Source: a virus
Direction: 5' to 3' (one strand)
IMG/VR virus record: IMGVR_UViG_3300025127_000307
Location: 1 to 22,653 of that record
Length of the DNA stretch: 22,653 nt
The position numbers and the translations under genes are program-made. The notes beneath the pieces are model-generated. The model had not been told where the DNA came from and did not search any database. It was given only the letters and a program-made list of their open reading frames with translations. This document shows positions 15,033 through 22,653 of the stretch, piece by piece (position 1 is the first letter of the stretch; each line of letters opens with the position of its first letter).

Positions 15033-16034
15033 ATGAATTATAAAGTTATGCAAAGACCTATGTTTAAGATGGGAGGCAAGGCTGCTTCTCAAGGCACAGG
15101 TATTACATCAGGTCTAGATGAGAAAGTAAACATGACAGATGGTAGAGCAAACTATGCTGAGGGACCAACTACTTATCAAGATTTTTTAAACAGAGCTATG
15201 ACTAATTATAATCTTAGACAACAAAAAATGGCTGATATGGAAAATTTAATTAATTTACAAGCATTAGGTAGAGTTGGTAATGTTTTAGCTACAGAGGAAT
15301 CTAATAACCCTTTTGATATATTAAAAAATATCGCAATGTCAGGAACTGAAATAGCTTTACCAGCATTATCAGCAAAGAAAAAATTAGAACTTAAAGCATT
15401 AGATCCAACAACAGATCTTGCATTTGCTAAAGCATTAAAACCAACTAGTTCTGGATCACAAAAAGTTTTTGAAATGAAATTTGCTAAATTAGATAAACTT
15501 GAAAAAGCATTGACAAAATTAAATATGGAAAAAGAAAATTTAGATCCTAAAGATTACAGAGATCAAAAAGATAGAATAGAGAGAAGAATGAAACTAACTA
15601 TAGGTTCTAGTTATCAAACAGAAGATGAACTTAAAAAAGATTTAAGAAAAGAATTTAACGATTTATATGGCACACCACCGACCGGCCCACAATTAGATAA
15701 ATACCTAGAAGATTATAAAGCATCTATGGGTTTTGCAGAGGGTGGTAGAGTTAACAGAGCTATGGGTACACCTATGATGGGTGAACAACCAATGGCAAAC
15801 CCTATGGCTGTTGAAAGAAAAGATGTGGCTATGGAAACAAAAGGTGAGGGCAACGATGCGTACGCTATGTTAAGAGCTAGACTACCACAAGAAGTACCAG
15901 ACGATGTTGTAAAATTAATCGCATACAACAAAGAGGCTTTTGCAGACTTTGCAAGTATTAAAAACCAAGAAGACGTAACATCGTTCAATCAGAAATATAA
16001 TGTCTCAATGAACATTGATGTGTCTACCGTATAA
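15033..16034 (+). CDS. Putative internal virion protein with GG motifs (333 aa)
   Basis: It begins MNYKVMQRPMFKMGGKAASQ, followed by TSGLDEKVNMTDGRANYAEG (25-44), a start common in marine phage structural proteins. A helical charged middle (about 100-225, rich in Lys, Glu, Leu) follows. Then FAEGGRVNRAMG (234-245) repeats the theme of the GG...R.NYA.G motif, and a methionine-rich stretch (MGTPMMGEQPMANPM) comes next. The C-terminus (about 279-325: LPQEVPDDVVKLIAYNKEAF, then EDVTSFNQKYNV) looks like a small folded domain that I associate with similar phage proteins. ATG is only two bases after the previous TAA, so translation likely relies on coupling. Function unknown; an ejection-module role is inferred. 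Confidence 0.5.
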   Translation: MNYKVMQRPMFKMGGKAASQGTGITSGLDEKVNMTDGRANYAEGPTTYQDFLNRAMTNYNLRQQKMADMENLINLQALGRVGNVLATEESNNPFDILKNIAMSGTEIALPALSAKKKLELKALDPTTDLAFAKALKPTSSGSQKVFEMKFAKLDKLEKALTKLNMEKENLDPKDYRDQKDRIERRMKLTIGSSYQTEDELKKDLRKEFNDLYGTPPTGPQLDKYLEDYKASMGFAEGGRVNRAMGTPMMGEQPMANPMAVERKDVAMETKGEGNDAYAMLRARLPQEVPDDVVKLIAYNKEAFADFASIKNQEDVTSFNQKYNVSMNIDVSTV

Positions 16035-16039
16035 GGAGG
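16034..16039 (+). promoter_or_regulatory. Full-length ribosome site TAAGGAGG for the giant gene
   Basis: The stop TAA (16032-16034) and AGGAGG (16034-16039) form TAAGGAGG, a perfect complement of the 16S rRNA tail, three bases before ATG 16043. It is the strongest site in the window and serves the largest gene. Confidence 0.7.
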
Positions 16040-16042
16040 CCA

Positions 16043-19000
16043 ATGGACGAGAGTAAAAAACCACAGATACGACCTTTCTTACAAGGAGCTTTAGACAAAG
16101 ATCCACTAGATAGAACATTTTTAGAAAAACTAGCAGTAGGAATATACGGACCAGGTATTGAGGCAAGAGAAGATAGAGATAAACCTTCTGCAGTGTTAGA
16201 TGATGCTTATAGTGATTTTGTATTAGAACTACCAGCAGAGGTACAAGCTGATGTAGATAGATACCTAAACATATTTAAAAATGATCCCACACCTGTAATA
16301 CAATTTTTAGATGAATATAAAAAAGAGGGATATTCAGAATATTTTAAAAATATATCCGACATTAAAGATATAGCAAATGAAAAAGATTTTGGAAGATTCT
16401 TAGATTTTAATTATCTTGGTAAGGGCTCGTACGATGCTTTGTACAGAAAAGATGAGGCAGGTGATAAGGCACGAAAAAAAGTCATGGAGTCTAAACTTAC
16501 TCAGGCGGTTATTGGTCCAGGTCAGGGTCTATACACAGCGGTAAGAGGAACAGCAGAGACAATATCTGCGTTATCAGATCTATATCTTGACACGGAAACA
16601 TTAGACAATGTACAGAAAGCTTTACCCGAGATGTCTCTCGATGATATTTATGGTGAGGACGCAGGTGGTGTTGCAAAATTTACCTCACTACTGACACAAT
16701 ATGGCACAGGTTTTGCTGTTGCACAGAAGGTAGCAAAAAAATTATTTGGTAATGTAGCTAAGACAAAACTTGCACAAAAAACTGCGGCTGTTGCAGCCAC
16801 AAACAAAGCTGCTAACTATGGGGTTAACCTTGCAAAATATGGCGGCTATTGGGTATTGCCTGCATTTGCAGCTGATACAACTGTATCCGCTACAGGGCAA
16901 AAATCCGTAGGAGAAATATTTGGGGATGAGAGCGGTAATTTTTTAGAGAGAGCTTTAGCTAATACAAAATTAGAAAGTCTAGAAGGTATTACAAACCCAA
17001 AAGAATACGCGGCTGCCGTGTTAAGAAACAAATTAAAGTTTGGCACGGAAGGCACAGCATTTTTAGGTGCACTTAAATTAATAGGACCATCTATGAAAAT
17101 GATGTCCACAGGATCCGGTGTGATACTATCCAATGTTGTGGGACCTACGGTTGGTGGTATGTCAAGAGTTTTAGCCAGTGAAAGAACAGGTATACCACAA
17201 TTATTTAGAGGCATATCTAAAGCTGCTGACAAAGCTTTGACAAAATCAGGTATACCAAGAGCTGATCTTTGGAAATATTCAGAGTATGGTGCAGGTGTAA
17301 AATCTTCTATATTAAGAGCCATAGATCAATTTTCACAGAATTTTAAATCAGGTGGACCTTTTAACGTGCAGACTAGAAATGAACTTAAAAAATTAGACGG
17401 GTTAAATAAATCTGCAAAAAAATCTACAGATATATTTTTAAAAGATTTAGATAGACAGATGTATAAGCTAGCAGATGCTGGGTTTAATGATATATTATTT
17501 AATACAAACACAGCTAACCAAGCGTTAAGATATTGGGGCGATGTGTTAGATTATATGCGTGGTAATATGAAATTAGACAAATTACCAAAATCTTTACAAT
17601 CCTCTTCTTTTGCGGTTAGAAAACTAATTGATGACTATACAACAGAATTGTCACCAATATTAAAAACCATGAATGTTAAAGACGATATTATAAAAAACAT
17701 GGGTAGATATCTGCATCAGGGTTATGAGATATTTAAGAATAATAGATATAGAGCACCAAAAGAAGAATATAATGCTGCGATAGATTATTTTATAAAACTA
17801 CAAAAATCTTTTAACAAAAATATACCACCATCAGATGCAAAAGTAGAGGCAACAGCCATGGTAAATAGAATACTCGCCATAGGAAGATCAGAGGGATCTA
17901 CACCTGCACAGAGATTAAAAGCTATTGCAAATGCAGCACAGGAATTAAAAATACCAAAAACAACATTTAATAAATTTTTTAGTGAGGAACAACATTTACC
18001 AGATGCCATAGCTAAATTATTAGGCAAAGTTGAAGATCCAAAACAGATTATTATGGATACTATTGTTGAGATGGCACATACAGCAAATAGTTTTAAAGCT
18101 TACAGAGAGATAGCTGATTTTGGTGTAGATAATTTTATATTTAGAAACAGAAGAGACTACATTGAGTTTGCAAAGAAAAATGGTATTCAATCACCAAGAG
18201 ATTTAGTAGAGATAAAAGTGTCGAAACCATATAATCTAGATTTACAAAAAATATTTAAGACTGGTAAGGAACCCATGCTAACTTTACCAGAGATAGCAAA
18301 AGCCATGAAAGACAACACTACAATCATGGACCAATTATTAAAATTACCTTTTATGAAATCTGCACTTGCAATTAAAGCAGGTATACAGATGAATAAAACC
18401 GTTTTATCTTTAATGACACAAATGCGTAACATAACTACAGCTGCTATGTTTGCGACAGCAAACGGACACGTGGGATCAGGTGCATCGGTTGCAGATAATT
18501 TTAGAATATTATTTGATGATCTTGTTGGTAAAACAAAAGATCCAAAAAAATTAAAAGAAATATTAGAGGAGGCTCTAGATAATGGTGCAATAGATTCGTC
18601 TACAATTGCACAAGAACTAGAACAAATGATACCAGAACTTATGGGCGGAACTAAACTTACACCTTCAGGCAAAACTATTATTCAAGGAACAACTTCAGAT
18701 AATATATTTGCACATCTTTTTTCAAATAAAGGGGCTTTAGGTAGAGTCGTTGGTAAATCAATGGAGGCATATCAATTAGGTGATAACCTTTGGAAATTGT
18801 TTGGTTATAATTATGTTAAATCACAATTAAAACCAGCGCTTAGAAATCTAGATGATGTTAAAAAATATTTTAACCAAGTTTATAAATTCGATTTTAAGCC
18901 AGTTAGAGCGGATGGTACTAAAAAATCTTTAGATGATGCTGTTAAAGAGATAGCTGGTATCGAGATAAGAGACACATATCCAAACTATTCTATGATACCA

Positions 19001-20527
19001 ACGTTTGTACAAAACGTTAGAAAGTTTCCGTTTGCAGGAAACTTCGTTGCGTTCGTATCAGAGATGTACAGAAACTCATTTAATATAGTTAGAGGTGGTA
19101 TGCGTAAGCTACAGTCTGATAATCCATACATAAGACAGATAGGTGCAAGACAATTAATAGGTTGGACAACAACAGTTGGAATTGCAACACCTGTTGTCAT
19201 GGACACAGCACAAACAATGACTGGTATCACAAAAGAAATGTATCAAGCGTACAAAGATAGGTTTGCACCGCCGTATGAGAAAGCATCTGATCTTATACCT
19301 GTTACACAGCAAAAAGAGGATAGATCATGGAAAGCAAGTAATTTTTCATATCTTGTACCATACGCTGATGTGGCTGGTCCAGTTAAAGCTGCAATACAAA
19401 GATTTAGACAAGGAAAAGACACAGATCAAGACACTGCAGATTTATTTGCAACATCATTAAGAGCTTTTGTAGTAAGATCATTAGAGCCTTTTTTAGCACC
19501 ATCTATCATGGCAGAGACAGCATTGGAATTAACACCAGACTCAAAAGGTATATTTAGAAATAAAAACGGTGGTGTTATCGCTGACATAAAAAATGACCCT
19601 GATTGGTTTTCTAAAATCATGTATCATGCGTATAGAAAAGTTACACCTACAACCATAAGAAGTGGTGAGGAAATAGCACAAGCTATCGGTGGTGATTTAT
19701 CTAAATCTGCAATTAAAAGAGATCTATTTGATACCGTATTAAAAGTGTTTACAGGATTTAGTATAACAAAACAAGATCCATACACATCGATGAGATTTAA
19801 ATTAGGAACATACTCAGGATTATTATCTGATGTAAGAGGTGCATTTACAAGAGACATTAACAATGCAACAAAACTACAAAGAGATGCAAGATTACTTTTA
19901 AGAGGTTTAGATGCAGAAACAATTGCAAATGAATATGATAAATTACAATCAAATAATTATAGGGTTTTATCCGAAGTATACAAAGATGTGCAAGCGCTAC
20001 GTACATTAAATTTTACTGAAAAAGAAATAAAAGATTTATTATCTGGAAGAAGAGCTTTATCTGATAAAGATGTTAGTATGGTTATGTCAGGAACTTATAA
20101 TCCAGAAAATTTACCAAACTTTAAAAAAGACTCTGCATTAAGAAATACAATTAAAAATATAAATAGAGAATTGCAAACTAATTATAATGTAAATGATTTT
20201 GTAAGTAGAACAAAATTAGTTGAAATACGAAAAAAATATATGACAGTGCCATTAGGGTTATCAGAGGAGGAAAGAGAAGAATTTTTACGATCAACACCTG
20301 AAAGAAAAATAGAAGAACTTGTGCCAAAAATAGACGAAAGAATTAAAAAAATAGAAGGACAAACAGGCAGTGTGCAACCAGTTATACCAGCTGCACCTTT
20401 TTTACCAGATCCGCAAATAGCTAATATGTTTGCGGCTAATATTAACCCAACAACAGGCTTGACACAGACCGAGTCTGCATTACTATCACCAGAGGAACAA
20501 GTTATTGCGAGGAGACTAAGAACGTAA
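16043..20527 (+). CDS. Giant internal/ejection-type virion protein (1494 aa)
   Basis: It is the largest gene, in the position and size range of T7-like gp16 and of giant structural proteins of marine podoviruses. The N-terminus (PFLQGALDKDPLDRTFLEKL) is followed by a mostly helical, lysine-rich chain. Hydrophobic or glycine-rich patches occur near residues 215-285 (LLTQYGTGFAVAQKVAKKLF and the AAFAADTTVSATGQ segment), 340-375 (FLGALKLIGPSMKM, then VILSNVVGPTVGG) and 1035-1060 (WTTTVGIATPVVMDTAQTMTG), possibly segments that enter the host membrane. No lysozyme or transglycosylase catalytic motif is visible to me. The C-terminal end GLTQTESALLSPEEQVIARR is a signature I have seen on other marine phage proteins. 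Role: internal core/DNA translocation, inferred. Confidence 0.55.
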   Translation: MDESKKPQIRPFLQGALDKDPLDRTFLEKLAVGIYGPGIEAREDRDKPSAVLDDAYSDFVLELPAEVQADVDRYLNIFKNDPTPVIQFLDEYKKEGYSEYFKNISDIKDIANEKDFGRFLDFNYLGKGSYDALYRKDEAGDKARKKVMESKLTQAVIGPGQGLYTAVRGTAETISALSDLYLDTETLDNVQKALPEMSLDDIYGEDAGGVAKFTSLLTQYGTGFAVAQKVAKKLFGNVAKTKLAQKTAAVAATNKAANYGVNLAKYGGYWVLPAFAADTTVSATGQKSVGEIFGDESGNFLERALANTKLESLEGITNPKEYAAAVLRNKLKFGTEGTAFLGALKLIGPSMKMMSTGSGVILSNVVGPTVGGMSRVLASERTGIPQLFRGISKAADKALTKSGIPRADLWKYSEYGAGVKSSILRAIDQFSQNFKSGGPFNVQTRNELKKLDGLNKSAKKSTDIFLKDLDRQMYKLADAGFNDILFNTNTANQALRYWGDVLDYMRGNMKLDKLPKSLQSSSFAVRKLIDDYTTELSPILKTMNVKDDIIKNMGRYLHQGYEIFKNNRYRAPKEEYNAAIDYFIKLQKSFNKNIPPSDAKVEATAMVNRILAIGRSEGSTPAQRLKAIANAAQELKIPKTTFNKFFSEEQHLPDAIAKLLGKVEDPKQIIMDTIVEMAHTANSFKAYREIADFGVDNFIFRNRRDYIEFAKKNGIQSPRDLVEIKVSKPYNLDLQKIFKTGKEPMLTLPEIAKAMKDNTTIMDQLLKLPFMKSALAIKAGIQMNKTVLSLMTQMRNITTAAMFATANGHVGSGASVADNFRILFDDLVGKTKDPKKLKEILEEALDNGAIDSSTIAQELEQMIPELMGGTKLTPSGKTIIQGTTSDNIFAHLFSNKGALGRVVGKSMEAYQLGDNLWKLFGYNYVKSQLKPALRNLDDVKKYFNQVYKFDFKPVRADGTKKSLDDAVKEIAGIEIRDTYPNYSMIPTFVQNVRKFPFAGNFVAFVSEMYRNSFNIVRGGMRKLQSDNPYIRQIGARQLIGWTTTVGIATPVVMDTAQTMTGITKEMYQAYKDRFAPPYEKASDLIPVTQQKEDRSWKASNFSYLVPYADVAGPVKAAIQRFRQGKDTDQDTADLFATSLRAFVVRSLEPFLAPSIMAETALELTPDSKGIFRNKNGGVIADIKNDPDWFSKIMYHAYRKVTPTTIRSGEEIAQAIGGDLSKSAIKRDLFDTVLKVFTGFSITKQDPYTSMRFKLGTYSGLLSDVRGAFTRDINNATKLQRDARLLLRGLDAETIANEYDKLQSNNYRVLSEVYKDVQALRTLNFTEKEIKDLLSGRRALSDKDVSMVMSGTYNPENLPNFKKDSALRNTIKNINRELQTNYNVNDFVSRTKLVEIRKKYMTVPLGLSEEEREEFLRSTPERKIEELVPKIDERIKKIEGQTGSVQPVIPAAPFLPDPQIANMFAANINPTTGLTQTESALLSPEEQVIARRLRT

Positions 20528-20721
20528 TGGGAATGCAACCAAAAAATACTAGAGAACACATTTTATCTTTGTACGGACATATTTCAGGTGTCAAGAAAAA
20601 TTTAAAACATGTACACGAAGACGTCGAGAAGTTGGGCGGTAAGATAGATAAAGTCTATTGGGTTCTCTTAGCAGCAGCGGGATCTGCTGTGCTCTTCGCC
20701 TTAGGAATATTATTTAAATAA
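20527..20721 (+). CDS. Holin-like small membrane protein (64 aa)
   Basis: It starts by TAATG overlap with the giant gene; a GAGGAG site lies at 20509-20514. Residues 7-41 form a charged helical, coiled-coil-like part (TREHILSLYGHISGVKKNLK, then HEDVEKLGGKIDKVY), followed by one membrane span at about 43-63 (VYWVLLAAAGSAVLFALGIL) and a final lysine. This layout, an N-terminal coiled region and a C-terminal span, resembles XhlA-type lysis proteins. It is directly followed by an endolysin, with a one-base overlap, which supports a role in membrane permeabilisation or lysis timing. It could instead be a lysis regulator (antiholin). No second candidate holin or spanin is seen in this window. Confidence 0.6.
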   Translation: MGMQPKNTREHILSLYGHISGVKKNLKHVHEDVEKLGGKIDKVYWVLLAAAGSAVLFALGILFK

Positions 20722-21200
20722 TGAATCTTACACGTAACTTCAGCTTGTTAGAGCTTACCAAAAGCGACACTGCTATTAGGAAGGGCATTGATAATAATCC
20801 TAATGCTGATCAGATAGAAAAATTAAAATTATTATGTGAGAATATTCTTCAGCCGGTACGTGACCATTTTGGCAGAGTTAAGGTGACAAGCGGTTTCCGG
20901 AGCGTGGATTTGTGTTTGGCGATTGGTAGCTCTGCAAATTCACAGCATGCCAAAGCTGAGGCCGCAGACTTCGAATGTCCGGGTGTTGATAATGTTGAAC
21001 TTTTTGATTGGATTAAAAGCAACCTTACGCCGGATCAGCTAATCCTCGAGTTCTATACTCCAGGTGAACCAAACAGCGGGTGGATTCATGCGAGTTGGAT
21101 AGAGGGAACACCAAGAGCATCATTCTTGCACGCATTTAAGGAGGGTGGCAAAACAAAATATAAACCCATATTAGGAAAAGCAAAAGATATATTTGTTTAG
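20721..21200 (+). CDS. Endolysin, peptidase M15-type (159 aa)
   Basis: It matches the zinc peptidase M15 (M15_3-like) family, which cuts peptide cross-links of peptidoglycan. The visible signature is VTSGFRS (55-61), then SQHAKAEAADFE (74-85) with likely zinc ligands His76 and Asp83, and WIHASW (121-126) with likely third ligand His123. The usual glycine of the SxHxxGxAxD box is alanine here. There is no signal peptide, so release needs the holin-like protein encoded just upstream. The start overlaps the previous stop by one base and no clear Shine-Dalgarno is present. Codon use is less A+T-rich than the neighbours (CGG, CCG, AGC, GCG appear), a possible sign of separate origin. It overlaps the convergent helicase by 4 bases. 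Confidence 0.85.
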   Translation: MNLTRNFSLLELTKSDTAIRKGIDNNPNADQIEKLKLLCENILQPVRDHFGRVKVTSGFRSVDLCLAIGSSANSQHAKAEAADFECPGVDNVELFDWIKSNLTPDQLILEFYTPGEPNSGWIHASWIEGTPRASFLHAFKEGGKTKYKPILGKAKDIFV

Positions 21201-22645
21201 ATCCAATCTCTCAACTCTTCACCCAATACTTCAGAGGCAACGTTAATCTTATCACGCAAAGCTTTTACTATTTTTTCATCGACAGTATCCTCACATATAA
21301 TATCTATGTAAGTTACATTTTTTTTCTGTCCGATACGGTGCGCACGGTCCTCTGACTGTAAACGCTTTTCTAGGTCATATCCGTTAGAATAGTAGATCAC
21401 GGTGTTTGCAGCCGTCAGAGTTATCCCATAGCCGCCCGTAGACGGCGTTCCTACCATAAACCGGCACTTAGGGTCGGACTGAAATTTACGTATGTTATCT
21501 TGCCTGTCTTCTTGTGGTGTGAGTCCATAATAATCGACCACGGACCCCGGACCATATTCTTTTTCTATATTATCTGTAATCTGTGTGATATCTCTTTGAT
21601 AATTAGCCCAGATAATTGCCTTACCCTCTGTTTCCTCCAATATATTCATAAGCTCTTTTATTCTATTACTATCAACATCTTGTATTGAACCATCATCAGC
21701 TGTAAAATGCCCACATGTAATTTGATGTAGCCGCATTAATTGAGTCAACACAGTCATGGTAGATGTAATTTTTCCATTCAACATAGCAAGAGCATGTTTT
21801 TTCATTTGTTTATAAATTTTATCTTGTTCTTTTGTAAGAGTTATATGTCTTTTAATCCAATTTTTTGGAGGCAGGTCAAGGCAATCTTCTTTTAATACCC
21901 TGTAAGAAAAAGGTTGCAAAGACTCTGATAACTCACCGAGATGTCTAAATTCTTTTACCACCTGTATAGATCTACCTCGAACATTCATTGTTGTCATCTC
22001 AGCGTATCTATTTCTAAAAGCATAGTATGATGAAAAATCTAAGAGGTATGGGTCTAAAAATTCACATTGTGTATATAAATCCAATGGATTTTTTGTAACA
22101 GGAGAGCCTGTCATAATACGTTTATATTTTGCAAGTTTACCAAGACTAATAATATTTTTTGTACGTTTTGCAGTGGGTGTTTTGATAGTTGTAGATTCAT
22201 CGATTGCCATCAAAACTTTATGTGAGTTTAAAAATTTAGAGGCAAACTTAACACCTTTGTCTGTAGACAAAGCCTCAACATTCATGACTAAAATATGTAA
22301 AGCTGTTTCTATTTCAAATAGTGTTTCTAATTTTTCCTGTTGTTTTTTTGTAATATTAGATTGCCATAATACGGTCACATTTTCTATGTGATCTGGTAAG
22401 TGCGTGGGTATCTCTTGTTCATACCAAGTTTTTACAACACCCTTTGGAGCAATAATTAACGCACCATCTATCTTACCTTTGTCGTAAAGCATGGACATAT
22501 TATCAATTAACACTTTTGTTTTACCAGTACCCATCTCCATAAAATATGCGTACGTTTCTTTATGCCATGACTTTTCCAAAGCAGTCATCTGATGCTTATA
22601 CGGCTTAGTCTTAAATTTATATTTCATCTTTCTATTGACTTTCAT
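21197..22645 (-). CDS. SNF2-family DNA helicase/ATPase (482 aa)
   Basis: A superfamily 2, SNF2-like ATP-dependent DNA translocase. Motifs in order: PYKHQ (15-19, before motif I), Walker A MGTGKT (38-43), motif Ia IIAPKGVVKTW (64-74), Walker B DEST (149-152, in place of the commoner DEAH or DEAD), motif III MTGSP (178-182), then in the second RecA lobe AIIWANYQRDI (343-353), motif V GGYGITLT (404-411) and motif VI QSEDRAHRIGQ (430-440). The length and complete motif set suggest an intact enzyme; phage members probably act in DNA replication, recombination or repair. It is the only minus-strand gene, converging on the endolysin. The start at 22645 is not certain: the frame stays open to the window edge, and Met7 (22627) is an alternative; neither has a convincing ribosome site. 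Confidence 0.85.
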   Translation of the reverse strand: MKVNRKMKYKFKTKPYKHQMTALEKSWHKETYAYFMEMGTGKTKVLIDNMSMLYDKGKIDGALIIAPKGVVKTWYEQEIPTHLPDHIENVTVLWQSNITKKQQEKLETLFEIETALHILVMNVEALSTDKGVKFASKFLNSHKVLMAIDESTTIKTPTAKRTKNIISLGKLAKYKRIMTGSPVTKNPLDLYTQCEFLDPYLLDFSSYYAFRNRYAEMTTMNVRGRSIQVVKEFRHLGELSESLQPFSYRVLKEDCLDLPPKNWIKRHITLTKEQDKIYKQMKKHALAMLNGKITSTMTVLTQLMRLHQITCGHFTADDGSIQDVDSNRIKELMNILEETEGKAIIWANYQRDITQITDNIEKEYGPGSVVDYYGLTPQEDRQDNIRKFQSDPKCRFMVGTPSTGGYGITLTAANTVIYYSNGYDLEKRLQSEDRAHRIGQKKNVTYIDIICEDTVDEKIVKALRDKINVASEVLGEELRDWI

Positions 22646-22653
22646 ATATAGGA

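Noticed and set aside
2762-20559. Long open frames on the minus strand opposite the structural genes (for example 2762-3217, 12604-13107, 18187-18672)
   Set aside because: They are shadows of the plus-strand genes: no ribosome sites, low-complexity hydrophobic products, and no family resemblance.
1-22653. TAG read as an amino acid (amber recoding) throughout the genome
   Set aside because: TAG ends several genes exactly where the next ribosome site and start follow (1081, 2021, 3393, 12564, 21198), so it acts as a stop here; only the 4883 TAG has an in-frame continuation worth testing.

Overview
The window looks like the late (virion plus lysis) half of an A+T-rich genome of a marine, short-tailed (podovirus-like) phage, of the kind known mainly from uncultured ocean virus contigs. 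The evidence is the gene content (head-tail adaptor, tail nozzle-like protein, many fibre-like beta proteins, a set of ejection-type proteins with one giant member, holin-like protein plus endolysin, a phage SNF2 helicase), tight packing with almost no intergenic DNA, one-base stop/start overlaps, arginine coded almost only by AGA, and no bacterial housekeeping genes. A pelagic alphaproteobacterial host is plausible from composition and family resemblance, but nothing in the sequence names the host. Terminase, portal, major capsid and replication genes are not present and presumably lie outside the window.

Layout. 1-618: 3' part of a head-tail adaptor-like gene. 631-3395: four beta-rich, low-complexity virion proteins, including a Trp-rich protein with about eleven 20-residue repeats (1094-2023) and a tail-fibre-like protein (2034-2990). 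3428-8543: a two-gene cassette present twice in tandem. Each copy has a LamG-like plus SPRY-like gene followed by a gene with a three-fold internal repeat (resembling proteins annotated DUF7483). In copy 1 the two genes share a frame and are separated by a single TAG codon directly followed by ATG. In copy 2 they are in different frames. 8589-9179: a fibre-assembly-chaperone-like protein. 9243-11426: a large tail nozzle/stabilisation-like protein. 11426-20527: eight genes, several joined by one-base overlaps, including two small ones (12061-12225, and 12566-12736 with a GTG start), ending with a 1494-residue internal/ejection-type protein. 20527-21200: lysis pair (single-membrane-span holin-like protein, M15 peptidase endolysin). 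21197-22645, minus strand: SNF2-type helicase converging on the endolysin with a 4-base overlap.

How they work together (inference from families). The plus-strand genes form one late transcription unit that builds the neck, tail nozzle and fibres, supplies the proteins ejected with the DNA, and then lyses the cell. The duplicated LamG/SPRY plus three-repeat cassette is the best candidate for the variable host-recognition apparatus. The helicase belongs to the DNA metabolism side of the genome and marks the boundary with an oppositely transcribed block. There is no gene-free stretch longer than 300 bases; the largest gap is about 63 bases (9180-9242).
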